The notes under the pieces were generated by a model. It searched no databases. It saw nothing but the letters and a program-made list of their open reading frames with translations, and had not been told where the DNA came from. From NCBI GenBank assembly GCA_963837285.1, contig CAWIMS010000001.1, positions 248,001-312,000 on the forward strand: a DNA stretch of 64,000 nt, given 5' to 3'. The first letter of the stretch is position 1, and each line of letters opens with the position of its first letter. Shown here in pieces: positions 24,652 to 34,245 of this stretch. This DNA comes from Planosporangium sp963837285 (GTDB taxonomy: Bacteria; Actinomycetota; Actinomycetes; Mycobacteriales; Micromonosporaceae). Both the position numbers and the translations under genes were made by a program.

Positions 24652-25805
24652 ATGTCCGACTTCAGGCTCAACGAGGAGCACGAGGCGCTGCGGGAGACCG
24701 TGCGCGAGTTCGCCATGGACGTGGTCGCGCCGGTGATCGGCGAGTACTACGAGCGGCACGCCTTCCCGTACGAGATCGTCCGGCAGATGGGCAAGATGGG
24801 CCTGTTCGGCCTGCCCTTCCCGGAGGAGTACGGCGGGATGGGCGGCGACTACTTCGCCCTCTGCATCGCGCTGGAGGAGCTGGCCCGGGTCGACTCGTCG
24901 GTCGCCATCACCCTGGAGGCGGCGATCTCGCTCGGGCGCGATGCCGATCTACCGGTTCGGCACCGAGGAGCAGAAGCAGGAGTGGCTGCCGAGGCTGAGC
25001 AGCGGTGAGGCCCTCGCCGCGTTCGGGCTGACCGAGCCGGGCTTCGGCTCCGACGCGGGCGGCACCGCGACCCGGGCGCGGCTGGACGGCGACCACTGGG
25101 TGATCAACGGCACGAAGGCATTCATCACCAACTCGGGTACCGACATCACCGCGCTGGTCACGGTCACCGCGGTCACCGGCACCAACCCGGACGGGAGCAA
25201 GGAGATCTCCGCGATCATCGTGCCGTCCGGCACGCCAGGGCTTCACGTGCAGCCGGGGTACTCGAAGGTCGGCTGGTGCGCGTCGGACACCCACGAGCTG
25301 ACCTTCGACGACGTCCGGGTACCGGCGGAGAACCTGCTCGGGCAGCGTGGCCGGGGCTTCGCGCAGTTCCTGCATGATCCTCGACGAGGGCCGGATCGCG
25401 ATCGCGGCGCTGGCCACCGGCCTCGCCCAGGGCTGCGTCGACGAGTCGGTCAAGTACGCCAAGGAGCGGCACGCGTTCGGCCAGCCGATCGGCGACTACC
25501 AGGCCATCCAGTTCAAGATCGCCGACATGGAGATGCGGGCCCACACCGCCCGGCTGGCGTACCACGACGCCGCGTCCCGGCTGGTCGCCGGTGTCGAGTT
25601 CAAGCGCGAGGCGGCGATCGCCAAGCTCTACGCCAGCGAGATCGCGGTGACCAACGCCCGCGAGGCGACCCAGATCCACGGCGGCTACGGCTTCATGAAC
25701 GAGTTCCCGGTGGCCCGGTTCTGGCGCGACTCGAAGATCCTGGAGATCGGCGAGGGTACCTCCGAGGTGCAGCGGATGATCATCGCCCGCGATCTTGGGC
25801 TCTAG
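24652..25805 (+). pseudogene. Acyl-CoA dehydrogenase, two frameshifts
   Basis: This is an FAD flavoprotein of the short/branched-chain (isovaleryl-type) acyl-CoA dehydrogenase family, reconstructed from three frames. They are MSDFRLNEEHEALRETVREF through ITLEAAISLG, then MPIYRFGTEEQKQEWLP with AAFGLTEPGFGSDAGG and WVINGTKAFITNSG, then MILDEGRIAIAALATGLAQG through QIHGGYGFMNEFPVARFWRD and EIGEGTSEVQRMIIARDLGL. Single extra bases near 24,937 and 25,374 explain both breaks; removing them gives about 384 residues, the family norm. It completes the catabolic set with the carboxylase and HMG-CoA lyase. No separate operator is seen, so it probably follows the carboxyltransferase transcript. Confidence 0.85.
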
Positions 25806-25910
25806 ATTTTCCCGCTGATACGGCAGAACTGTCGTGTTTTTTCTGCGGGACCGTCGCAACGGGGACGAAGCGGTTCGCATCGATGAGATGCCTGCGTAGC
25901 CTCCTGAGGC

Positions 25911-28346
25911 GTGGGTCCGGATCATGAAGGTTCGCCGCCGGGTGTCGGATTCGCCGCCGTGCTGCGCGCTCATCGCCGCGCGTCCGGGCTGACCCAGCAG
26001 GAGCTGGCGGCCCGTGCCGGGGTGGGCGTCCGGACCGTCCGTGAGCTCGAACGGGGGCGGGCGACCCGACCGCAGCGTGGCACGGTGGAACTGCTCGCGG
26101 ACGCGCTCGGCCTGATGGCCAACGCACGGGTCCGCTTCATGGAGGCGGCTCGGGGTCGGCTGCTCGACGCGGCGGCCGACCCGGCAGGCTCCGGGCTCAG
26201 CGGCCGGCCACCCCGGACCATCGCGCTTCCGCCGTCGCTGCCGCTGGTCGGTCGCGATGACGATGTACGCGACGTGTGTGGCCTGGTTGCCTCCAGTGAC
26301 GTCGTGCTGCTGATCGGGCTGGGCGGGGTCGGCAAGACCTGCCTCGCACTGTCCGTCGTACACCAGGTCAGCGACCGGTTCCCCGGCGGTGTCGCCGGCA
26401 TCTTCGTCTCCGACGTCTCCGCGCCCGACGACATCCTCGCCGCCGCGGCGTCCGTGTTCGGCGTGGCCCGCGCCGCCGATCTGCCCGAGCGGTGCGCCGG
26501 CCAGCCGACCCTGCTGCTGGTCGACAGCGCCGACCGGTCTCCCGCCGCCACGGCCACGGCGCTGGCCTGGCTGCGCGCCAACGCTCCCGGCCTGCGGATC
26601 CTGGTCACCAGCCGGCAGCCGGTGGAGGTGGCCGGCATGGTCGCGTGGCCGGTCGCCCCGCTGGAGGTGCCGCCCCGGGGACCGCAGGCCGACCTCGCCG
26701 AGCTTTCCGCGTACCCGGCGGTGTCCTTGTTCTTGGAGCGGCTGCGGCAGGTGCGTCGCCATCCCGTGGAGCCGGCCGAGGTGCCCGTCCTCGCCGAGCT
26801 GGTGCGCCGGCTGGGTGGCCTGCCGCTCGCCATCGAGCTGGCGGCCGCGCGGGGCCGGATTCTCGAACTGCCCGAGATCCTCGACCGGTACGGTCATCGC
26901 GTCCTCGACCTGGGCGAGTCCCGGCCGGACGGGCAGACCCTGCGGGACGCGGTCGCCGCCAGCTACCGGCTGCTCGACCCGGCCGAGCAGCTCGGCGCTG
27001 GAGCGGCTGGCCGGGTTCGCCGGCCGGTGGTCGGTCGAGCTGGCCGAGGAGCAGCTCGCCGGGACGGTGACCGACGTGGAGGCCGTCCTCGACCGGCTGG
27101 TCGGCCTCGGCCTGGTCAGCGTACGGGCGGTCGGCCCGCTCCGGTTCCGGTTGCTGGACGTGGTCCGGGACTTCGCGGTCGAGCGCTGCGCCGAGGCCGG
27201 CCACCTGACCGAGGTGCGTACCCAGCACGCCCGGGTCTTCGCCACGCTGGCGGTGCGGACCGCGCCCGATCTGGCCGGCCCCGGCATGTCCGTGGCGGTC
27301 TCGCTGCTCGACCACCTGCTCGGCGACCTGGGCGCCGCGCTGCACCACGCCGCCGACGCCGACCCGCCGACCGCGCTGCGCCTGGCCGGCGCGCTGACCC
27401 GCTGGTGGCGGTTCCGTGGCCGGGACAAGGAGGGCCGGGCCTGGCTGCGCCGCCTGCTCGCCGACCCGCGCAACGCGGAAGCCGACCCGGCGGTGCGGGC
27501 GTGGGCGCTGGTCGGGCACCGCGACGCTGGCGATCGAGCACGGCGAGGGGATCGCTGAGCTGGCCGGCGCGCGGCAGGCGCTGGACGACGTTCGTCCAGC
27601 TCGGCGACGTCAGCGGGCAGCTCGCGGCGCACAGTTGCCTGAGCATGCTGTGGCAGGCGGTCGGCGGGTACGACGACGCGCGGCGGCACGGGGAGGCGAT
27701 CCTGGCGCTCGCGACCCGTACCGGCCGGGCCCGCGAGATCGTGGTCGCACACAACAACCTGACCTGGCACGACATCCGGGTCGGCGAGCTGGCTACGGCC
27801 ACCCGGCGGCTGGAGACGGTGGTCCGGCTGGCCGGGGAGATCCACGACACCCGGTTGCAGGCGCTGGCGGTGGCCAACCTCGCCGAGGTGGCCCGCCTCG
27901 ACGGCCGGTACCCGACCGCGATCGAGACCGGGCGGCGGGCGCTGGTCCTGCTGGCCGACGTCGGCGACCCCGGACACCGGGTACGGGTGCAGGGCACGGT
28001 GGGGCTGGCGCTGGCCGAGTCGGGCGCGGCGGACGAGGCCGAGGCGATCCGCGCGGCGCTGTCCGACGAGGGCCAGGCCGCTGACGGCACCCGGGCGATG
28101 ATCGGCGGGTATCTGGCCAGGTCCCGTGGCGAGCGGGCGCACGCGGCGAAGCTGTTCGAGGCGGCGGCCGCGTCGCTGCTCGGCCACCACGACGCCCGCG
28201 ATGTGGTGGAGGCGCTGGTGGGTGTCGCCGCGTCGACCGACGACCCGGCCGATCGCGAAGCGGTGCTCGTGCAGCTGGCTGAGGTGTGCCGGCGGGGCGG
28301 ACTGGTCCTGCTCCCGCGTGATCAGGCCCTGCTCAGCAGTTCTTGA
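25911..28346 (+). pseudogene. XRE-STAND ATPase regulator with TPR region, three frameshifts
   Basis: The order of domains is an XRE helix-turn-helix (residues about 15-70; GLTQQELAARAGVGVRTVRE), an NB-ARC-like NTPase with Walker A GLGGVGKT (about residue 136) and a LLLVDSAD Walker B, a winged-helix region (GLPLAIELAAARG), and a TPR-like C-terminus. Single extra bases near 26,994, 27,520 and 27,590 shift the frame three times and return it to the original, so the true protein would be about 810 residues. This architecture matches AfsR/MalT-like signal-transduction ATPases of actinomycetes. It may control a nearby gene; the inducer and target are unknown. Confidence 0.8.
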
Positions 28347-28359
28347 TCGAGGAGGGGAA

Positions 28360-28407
28360 GGCACGGGCGAAGGCCCCCCGAAATGGCCCCACCTCTTCGC
28401 CCGTGCC
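28360..28407 (+). terminator. Hairpin after the STAND regulator
   Basis: Perfect 13-bp arms GGCACGGGCGAAG (28360-28372) and the complement (28395-28407) enclose a 22-base C-rich loop. There is no T-tract. It lies 14 bases after the STAND stop and is the only structured element before the convergent MarR gene. Confidence 0.6.
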
Positions 28408-28564
28408 GGACCCCGTGGTGCCTCCCGAGAGCGAACAGTACCCAGGGACTTCAAGTGAAAAGTCCGATGTACGGTGTAAGCCCCAGTTGACGATCAAGTC
28501 CTGCCGGTAGTTCTGCCGGTGGCGGTTGCGAGTGGCCTGTGCTGGTATGGGTAGCTAATGCCGG

Positions 28565-29107
28565 TCATCGGCGCCCGGCCGCTTCTGCCGCTTCCGCCGC
28601 CGCGTCGGCCTCGCGCTCCTCGCAGACCCCGGGCGTCGTCGCCGCGCCGGAGGTCGCGCTCGGCCGCACCGCGTCGCGGATCACCCGCAGCGAGTCGAGC
28701 AGCTGAGCCAGCGCGTCGGGCGGGAGCAGCCCGGTGAACCAATGCTCGATCAACTCGAGGTGCCCCGGCAGGATCTCCGCCATCCGGGCCTGGCCCGACT
28801 CCGTGATCACCGCGTATGAGCTGCGCCGGTCGGTCGGGCACGCCACCCTGCAGACCAGGCCGGTGCGCTCCAGGCGGTCGACCACGCGAGTGATGCCACT
28901 GGTGGTGAGCTGGGTCTGTGCGGCGAGATCGGTCATCCGGAGCCGGTGCTGCGGTGACCGGGTCAGCCGGATCAACACCTCGAACTCGACGATCGAGACG
29001 CCGTGGCCGGACAACTGCTCGGACGCGCGCGCGGTGAGCCCGGTGAACGCTTCGGTGAACAGGCCCATAGCGGTGATGCGCGGGTCGTCGAACAGTTTTT
29101 CGTTCAC
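28565..29107 (-). CDS. MarR family regulator
   Basis: This 180-residue MarR-type winged-helix regulator has the recognition region LRMTDLAAQTQLTTSGITRV, then VDRLERTGLVCRVACPTDRR and the wing SSYAVITESGQARMAE. The acidic, Ala-rich C-terminal 30 residues are a disordered extension. It is transcribed divergently from a YceI-family gene across about 100 bp containing an inverted repeat, the classical arrangement for a MarR repressor and its target. No cysteine-based redox switch is evident, so the effector is unknown. Confidence 0.88.
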   Translation of the reverse strand: MNEKLFDDPRITAMGLFTEAFTGLTARASEQLSGHGVSIVEFEVLIRLTRSPQHRLRMTDLAAQTQLTTSGITRVVDRLERTGLVCRVACPTDRRSSYAVITESGQARMAEILPGHLELIEHWFTGLLPPDALAQLLDSLRVIRDAVRPSATSGAATTPGVCEEREADAAAEAAEAAGRR

Positions 29108-29127
29108 GATCTCATCCTACCAGAAGG

Positions 29128-29175
29128 TGCTTGACACGCGGAATATTGTCGAGTCTATAGTTGCTTCGTCAAGCA
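29128..29175. promoter_or_regulatory. MarR/YceI divergent promoter with inverted repeat
   Basis: TTGACA (29131-29136) and TATAGT (29156-29161) form a sigma-70-like promoter toward the YceI gene with a 19-bp spacer. The 8-bp arms TGCTTGAC (29128-29135) and GTCAAGCA (29168-29175) flank it symmetrically and are a good candidate binding site for the divergent MarR protein. Confidence 0.6.
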
Positions 29176-29210
29176 GGCTGCTTCGCCAATGCGACTCATG
29201 GAGGCTTCAA

Positions 29211-29786
29211 GTGTCCGCACCCGCGACCACCCGCCCATATGCCGGACTCACGATCCCGGCCGCCGGCACATTTACGATCGACTCGGCGCACACCGAGGTC
29301 GGCTTCGTCGCTCGCCACCTCATGGTGAGCAAGGTACGCGGTTCTTTCACGCAGGTCAGCGGGGAAATCACGGTTGCCGAGGATCCGCTTGACTCGCGGG
29401 TGACCGTGCACATCCCGGCGGCGAGCATCGACACCGGTGTGGCAGACCGTGACAACCACCTGCGCAGCGGCGATTTCCTCGACGTGGAGAAGTACCCGGA
29501 ACTGACCTTCCGCAGCACCCGGCTGGCCGAGCCCAAGGGCGAGAAGTTCCACCTCGTCGGCGAGCTGACCATCCGCGACGTGACCCGCGAGGTGACCCTG
29601 GACGTCGAGTTCGACGGCGTGGCGGTCAGCCCGTGGGGCCAGGAGGTCGTCGCCTTCACCGCGAGCACCGAGATCGACCGCGAGGAGTTCGGCATCACCT
29701 GGAACCAGGCGTTGGAGGCCGGCGGTGTGCTGGTCGGCCGCAAGGTGAAGATCGAGCTTCAGATCGAGGCGACCCGCCAGGTCTGA
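29211..29786 (+). CDS. YceI family lipocalin-like protein
   Basis: This 191-residue cytoplasmic YceI protein is a beta-barrel family that binds isoprenoid-like lipids. It has the N-terminal FTIDSAHTEVGFVARHLMVSK, the DNHLRSGDFLDVEKYPELTF motif, and GELTIRDVTREVTLDVEFDG and EIDREEFGITWNQALEAGG near the C-terminus. No signal peptide is present. GTG 29211 is chosen because ATGGAGG precedes it at proper spacing. It is paired with the divergent MarR gene, as in many actinobacteria, where such pairs respond to stress or quinone-like compounds. The exact ligand is unknown. Confidence 0.9.
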   Translation: MSAPATTRPYAGLTIPAAGTFTIDSAHTEVGFVARHLMVSKVRGSFTQVSGEITVAEDPLDSRVTVHIPAASIDTGVADRDNHLRSGDFLDVEKYPELTFRSTRLAEPKGEKFHLVGELTIRDVTREVTLDVEFDGVAVSPWGQEVVAFTASTEIDREEFGITWNQALEAGGVLVGRKVKIELQIEATRQV

Positions 29787-29801
29787 CCTGGGCGTTCTTC
29801 A

Positions 29802-29875
29802 AGATCGTCACAACTTCCGGGGAGTTGGTGGTCTCGGCCCGGTGCTTTGACCACAACTTCCCGGAAGTTGCCCCG
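29802..29875. repeat. Family A double-dyad repeat, copy A4
   Basis: It starts AGATCGTCACAACTTCCGG, with dyads centred at about 29,819 and 29,862. The spacing is 43 bp, one more than the other copies, owing to an extra G in the left dyad. The right end (GAAGTTGCCCCGA) has diverged. It follows the YceI stop. Confidence 0.78.
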
Positions 29876-30006
29876 AACGTGCCAACTGTCCGCACCTTCC
29901 CGATCACCCTGCGCTGAAGGGTGTCCGGTTTGTCACTACCGGAACCGTCACACCGCCCATACCGTGGAGGTCCACAGGGACCTCGGGCAGGGGTGGGATT
30001 TCGTCG

Positions 30007-31485
30007 ATGGGCAAGGACGTTTCGCAGGCCACCTTCAGCCGCGAAGATCGAGCGCGCTATCGGCAGAAAGTCCGCCGGTGTCTCGACGTGTTCGCGCTGA
30101 TGCTCAATGACTTCCGTTTCGACGCGGATCGTCCGACCACCGGGCTGGAGATCGAGCTCAACCTCATCGACGACGACGCCCAGCCGGCGATGCGCAACGC
30201 GGAGATCCTCGCCGACCTGGCCGACCCGTCGTTCCAGACCGAGCTTGGCCAGTTCAACCTGGAGATCAATGTCCGCCCTCGGCTCATCGCCGGGCACGGG
30301 TTCGACGAGTACGAGCGCGACGTGTCGGCGAGCCTCGGCCACGCCGACGAGCGGGCCCGCAAGCACGACGCCAAGCTGGTGCTCATCGGCATCCTGCCGA
30401 CCCTGACCCAGGCGCACACGGTGCTCGACAACCTGTCGGCCAACCCGCGGTACAGGGTGCTCAACGAGCAGATGATCACCGCCCGGGGCGAGGACATGGC
30501 CCTCGACATCCGGGGTGTCGAGCGGCTCCAGGCATACGCCGACTCGATCGCGCCCGAGGCCGCGTGCACGAGTGTCCAGTTCCACCTTCAGGTTGCTCCG
30601 GACGACTTCGCCCAGACCTGGAACGCGTCGCAGGCGATCGCCGGCATCCAGGTGGCGATCGGCGCCAACTCGCCGTTCCTGTTCGGGAAGCAGCTGTGGT
30701 CGGAGACCCGGATCGCCCTGTTCGAGCAGGCCACCGACACCCGACCAGATGAGCTGAAGGCCCAGGGGGTACGCCCGCGGGTGTGGTTCGGCGAGCGCTG
30801 GATCACCTCGATCTTCGACCTGTTCGAGGAGAACGTCCGGTACTTTCCGCCGCTGCTGCCGATCACCGAAGACGAGGACCCGGTGGAGGTCCTGCACAAC
30901 GGCGGCGTCCCGTACCTCGGCGAGCTGCGGCTGCACAACGGCACCGTGTACCGGTGGAACCGCCCGGTCTACGACATCATGAACGGGCGCCCGCATCTGC
31001 GCGTCGAGAATCGGGTACTGCCGGCCGGCCCGACCATCGTCGACATGCTCGCCAACGCGGCGTTCTACTTTGGACTCGTTCGCGAGCTGGCCGAGGCCGA
31101 CCGTCCGATTTGGACACAGCTGACGTTCTCGGCGGCCGAGCAGAACTTCCACACCGCCGCGCGCGACGGGATCGGCTCGACCGTGTGGTGGCCGCGTCTC
31201 GGCGAGTTGCGGGTCACCGATCTCGTACTGGAAAAGCTGCTCCCCAAGGCGTACGACGGGCTCGACCGCTTCGGCGTCGACCCGATCACCCGCGACCGCC
31301 TGCTCGGTGTCATCGAGGCCCGCTGCCTGAACCGGCGTAACGGCGCGGTCTGGCAGGTCGAAACCGTGAAGATGCTCGAACGCGAGCGCAACCTCGACCG
31401 GCCGACGGCGCTGTGCGAGATGCTGCGCCGGTACAGCGCGAACCTGGCCGACAACGAGCCCGTCCACACCTGGCCGTTGGGGTAA
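30007..31485 (+). CDS. GCS2-family glutamate-cysteine ligase-like enzyme
   Basis: This 492-residue protein belongs to the carboxylate-amine ligase/GCS2 group, which forms gamma-glutamyl peptide bonds with ATP. Features are GLEIELNLIDDDAQPAMRNA with the metal-binding Glu cluster, GQFNLEINVRPRL, SVQFHLQVAPDDFAQTWNAS, GANSPFLFG and RVENRVLPAGPTIVDMLANA. Actinomycetes make mycothiol rather than glutathione, so the substrate is probably not glutathione precursors; many homologues are annotated simply as glutamate-cysteine ligase family. There is no signal peptide. It is followed convergently by a membrane-protein gene. Confidence 0.85.
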   Translation: MGKDVSQATFSREDRARYRQKVRRCLDVFALMLNDFRFDADRPTTGLEIELNLIDDDAQPAMRNAEILADLADPSFQTELGQFNLEINVRPRLIAGHGFDEYERDVSASLGHADERARKHDAKLVLIGILPTLTQAHTVLDNLSANPRYRVLNEQMITARGEDMALDIRGVERLQAYADSIAPEAACTSVQFHLQVAPDDFAQTWNASQAIAGIQVAIGANSPFLFGKQLWSETRIALFEQATDTRPDELKAQGVRPRVWFGERWITSIFDLFEENVRYFPPLLPITEDEDPVEVLHNGGVPYLGELRLHNGTVYRWNRPVYDIMNGRPHLRVENRVLPAGPTIVDMLANAAFYFGLVRELAEADRPIWTQLTFSAAEQNFHTAARDGIGSTVWWPRLGELRVTDLVLEKLLPKAYDGLDRFGVDPITRDRLLGVIEARCLNRRNGAVWQVETVKMLERERNLDRPTALCEMLRRYSANLADNEPVHTWPLG

Positions 31486-31495
31486 CCTCGCGAAC

Positions 31496-32842
31496 CTAGC
31501 TGCCGCCACGGCGCTTGCGGGGCTTTGGCTTCTCCGGCCACAGCGGCTGGACCGTGGCCCGGCCGGTCGAACCGGTTGCCGGCGACTCCGCCGGATCCGT
31601 CCCGCCGGTCGCCGCCACCGGCTCCTCGGACACGTACGCCCTGGTCGTCGAGTACGGGTCGGTGCCCTTCGCGTCCAGCCGGAACGTAGTCTCCTCGGCC
31701 TTGTCGTCGCCGCTCGCCGGCAGTGGCTCGGTCTTGCTCTCCGTCGCAGTGCCGAGCGTGCGCGTCCAGTCGTGCAGGTCATCGTTCGGGGCGGCGGCCG
31801 GGGCGGGTGTGGTCGCCGGGGCCGGCCCGGTCGGCTTGCCGCCGGCCGGGGTGATTGTGCTCCGGACGATCGGCGCGGGTACCGCCGGCACCACCGGCTT
31901 CGGTGGCTTCGGGCGGCGCGGGCGCATCGGCCCGAGTGCGGCAACCAGGACGGACCCGGCGAACCCAGCAAGCACCGCGTACGGCGCGAACAGGTACGCG
32001 GAGAGCTGTTCGGTACGCAGGGTCAGCCTCGGTGCGGCAAGGAAATAGGCCGCGGCGACCAGCAGCGGGCCTACCGCGCCGGATACCGCGATGGCCACCC
32101 GGCTCTCCTGGCGCCGGTCGGCCGGCAGCGCCGCGAAGACCCCGATGAGCAGCGCGCCGCCGAGCATCAGGAGCGCCCCTGGCACGTACAGCGTCTCCCG
32201 GAACCAGCCGCCCTCGCTGAACTGCCACGCCGCGAGTTGCGCGGTGCCGACGGTACGGTTGGCGCGGACCGAGTCGATCACGGAGAGTGCGGCCAGCCCC
32301 CACACCCACGCGACCGACCCGACCACGTTGGCCGCGATCACCCGGACGTTCACCGCTATCACCGCGATGATCAGCCCGGCGATGATCCCGGTGATCGCGT
32401 ACGCGGCGGCGGTCACCTGCGGCTGGAAGTTGTCGGCCCGATGGGCGGCGCGGGCCGGAAGCATCACGAGCGGGATGGTGATCGCGGCACCGATCGCCGC
32501 GGCGACCGCGATCGCGGTACGCCAGGCCAGTTCGACGGCCCGACCGGGCTGGACCTTGGTGGCGGGTTTGCTTCCCCAGCCGGACTCCGCACGCCGGGCC
32601 CGGTGGAGGGCCGCGCGGGTGCCGATTCCGTTCGCGTAGACCGCGCCGAGCACGGTTGCCGTGGCGGCGACCCACACCACCCAGGCCAGGCTGCCCAGCC
32701 AGAGGGTCTCCCCGGCGGCGTCGCGAACCGGCTGCCAGACGACTATGCCCAGCCCGTAGCCGAGCCCCAGCGAGGCCGCGCCGGCGCCGGCCGCGGCGCC
32801 GATCGCGGTCACCGTTGAGTTCGCCCAGCCGCGTGCCGCCAT
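31496..32842 (-). CDS. Multi-spanning membrane protein with Pro-rich tail
   Basis: This 448-residue integral membrane protein has about eight hydrophobic helices in the first 310 residues (for example TAIAVAAAIGAAITIPLVML, AYAITGIIAGLIIAVIAVNV, GALLMLGGALLIGVFAALP). A Pro/Ala/Thr-rich cytoplasmic tail ends in the basic KPKPRKRRGG. The first credible start is MAARGWANSTV at 32,842; longer readings add a soluble segment with poor coding character. No transporter or enzyme signature is recognised. Comparable proteins occur widely in Micromonosporaceae. It is divergent from the PASTA-like gene. Confidence 0.65.
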   Translation of the reverse strand: MAARGWANSTVTAIGAAAGAGAASLGLGYGLGIVVWQPVRDAAGETLWLGSLAWVVWVAATATVLGAVYANGIGTRAALHRARRAESGWGSKPATKVQPGRAVELAWRTAIAVAAAIGAAITIPLVMLPARAAHRADNFQPQVTAAAYAITGIIAGLIIAVIAVNVRVIAANVVGSVAWVWGLAALSVIDSVRANRTVGTAQLAAWQFSEGGWFRETLYVPGALLMLGGALLIGVFAALPADRRQESRVAIAVSGAVGPLLVAAAYFLAAPRLTLRTEQLSAYLFAPYAVLAGFAGSVLVAALGPMRPRRPKPPKPVVPAVPAPIVRSTITPAGGKPTGPAPATTPAPAAAPNDDLHDWTRTLGTATESKTEPLPASGDDKAEETTFRLDAKGTDPYSTTRAYVSEEPVAATGGTDPAESPATGSTGRATVQPLWPEKPKPRKRRGGS

Positions 32843-32965
32843 GCCGCGCAGCGTACGCCGCGTAGTGGGCACGGGCGAGTCCACGGCCGGGTACTGGAGT
32901 CGGCCGCTTGGGCCGAATCGGGGCACCCCGACGTACCGCCGGATGGTTTCTGATGAGATGGAGTC

Positions 32966-33826
32966 ATGGCGGACGACCGCAGCGCCGCTGCTGAGGATGG
33001 CGAAACATCGGGAGCGGCAGCCGAATCGACCCGAATCGTCAGCTCCACCGGCGGAGCTGGCGGAGCTGGAGGTGTTGGCCGGCCGCCGATCGGCCAGGAT
33101 GCCACGACCGCACTGCCGGCCGCCGACGCGACCGCCCGGATTCAGGGCACGACCGACCCGGGCCAGCAGCCGACACAGCGAGTGACGCCGCGTATCTGGG
33201 CGGCGCGGGTGCCGATCCCGCCGGACGACGTGGCGCCGGTCCGGGACAGCGCGCCGCCTGAGTGGGATCAGCCGGGGGAGCCACAGCCGGAGGCGACCGA
33301 CGGCCGGCCGCCGCTACATCCGGCGTTGATCACGCTGATCGTCGTCGCCCTGCTGGTCATGCTCGGCACCGGGCTCTGGCTGATCTTCCATCGCTCCGCC
33401 GCGGCGCCGGTACCGGTGCCGGGCCTGCCACCGGCAGCGTCCGCCGCACCGACGCCCGCCGACACGGCGACCGCCACCGATACGGCCCCGCCGACCGACG
33501 AGGCGACCCCGACCGGGGCACCGACGCCGACCGGGGCACCGACGACCGAACCGGCTCCGACGCAGGCGCCGGCCCCGCCACCTCCGCCGACCACACAGGC
33601 CATGGTGGCCGTACCGGACGGGCTTGTCGGCCTACCGGTAAAGGTGGCCGAGCAGCGGCTCATGGCGGTCGGCCTGACCTACCAGGTGGTCGGCCTGCCG
33701 ACCGGTCGGGTCACCGCGACCAGGCCCGAGGCGGACACGATGGTCCCGCGTGGCAGCCAGGTGACGCTCGTGGTGCTGGGACCGCCGACCCCGTCGGCCA
33801 CCGTCAAGGTGCCGGCCTCGGAGTAG
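32966..33826 (+). CDS. Membrane-anchored PASTA domain protein
   Basis: This 286-residue single-pass protein has a polar cytoplasmic N-terminus (1 to about 115), a membrane helix ALITLIVVALLVMLGTGLWL, an external Pro/Thr-rich stalk (TPTGAPTPTGAPTTEPAP) and one PASTA domain (VAVPDGLVGLPVKVAEQRLM through GSQVTLVVLG). PASTA modules bind muropeptides or beta-lactam-like ligands and are usually fused to PknB-type kinases or PBPs; this copy has no kinase. The last codons, including the TAG stop, lie in a 21-bp tandem duplication. Confidence 0.8.
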   Translation: MADDRSAAAEDGETSGAAAESTRIVSSTGGAGGAGGVGRPPIGQDATTALPAADATARIQGTTDPGQQPTQRVTPRIWAARVPIPPDDVAPVRDSAPPEWDQPGEPQPEATDGRPPLHPALITLIVVALLVMLGTGLWLIFHRSAAAPVPVPGLPPAASAAPTPADTATATDTAPPTDEATPTGAPTPTGAPTTEPAPTQAPAPPPPPTTQAMVAVPDGLVGLPVKVAEQRLMAVGLTYQVVGLPTGRVTATRPEADTMVPRGSQVTLVVLGPPTPSATVKVPASE

Positions 33827-33848
33827 GAGGTGCCGGCCTCGGAGTAGG
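33807..33848. repeat. 21-bp tandem duplication across a stop codon
   Basis: Two identical 21-bp units beginning AGGTGCCGGCCTCGGAGTAG lie head to tail (33807-33827, 33828-33848). The first contains the last residues and the TAG stop of the PASTA protein; the second is in the 3' untranslated space. Perfect identity points to a recent slippage event. Confidence 0.88.
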
Positions 33849-33855
33849 AACGGCC

Positions 33856-34245
33856 TCAGCCCACCGCGGCACGGGAACGCGCACCCACCGGCCCGGCGTG
33901 CGCTGGTTGAAGGCCCTGAAGCTGGACGAAGATCGATCTGCGCTCGACCGCGTCGCCCGCGGCGTTGAGCTGATACCCGTCCAGCCAGGCCCAGCCGTCG
34001 TACGTGGGCCAGTCGTGGACGCGAATCACCCGGAAGAGCATTGGCTCGATGAACTGCACGCTCGCCGCTTTCGTCACGCGCAGTACGTCACCGGCTCTGG
34101 GTAACACACCCGACTCCTTTGTCTCTGCGTCGTTCGTTCGGCCGGCGACGGCCCCGGTGTGGACCGCCGCATCCCCGATTACGTACTTGCAGCCGAGCGG
34201 TACCGGTACCCGGATGTTCGGGCGCCCACGGCCGGTGCCGCTCAA
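33856..34245 (-). CDS. Conserved hypothetical protein
   Basis: This 129-residue soluble protein has a well-formed core FIEPMLFRVIRVHDWPTYDG and WAWLDGYQLNAAGDAVERRS, which suggests a small beta-rich domain. There is no membrane segment and only one cysteine. The start is uncertain: the upstream part (MSGTGRGRPNIRVPVP) may be non-coding, and a GTG within VPVPLGCKYVIGDAAVHTG would be an alternative. It is convergent with the PASTA-like gene. I do not recognise a function; similar sequences appear restricted to Micromonosporaceae-type genomes. Confidence 0.55.
   Translation of the reverse strand: MSGTGRGRPNIRVPVPLGCKYVIGDAAVHTGAVAGRTNDAETKESGVLPRAGDVLRVTKAASVQFIEPMLFRVIRVHDWPTYDGWAWLDGYQLNAAGDAVERRSIFVQLQGLQPAHAGPVGARSRAAVG

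Noticed and set aside
25215..28454. Long minus-strand open frame opposite the dehydrogenase and STAND genes
   Set aside because: Composition shadow; the plus strand carries well-formed family motifs despite frameshifts.
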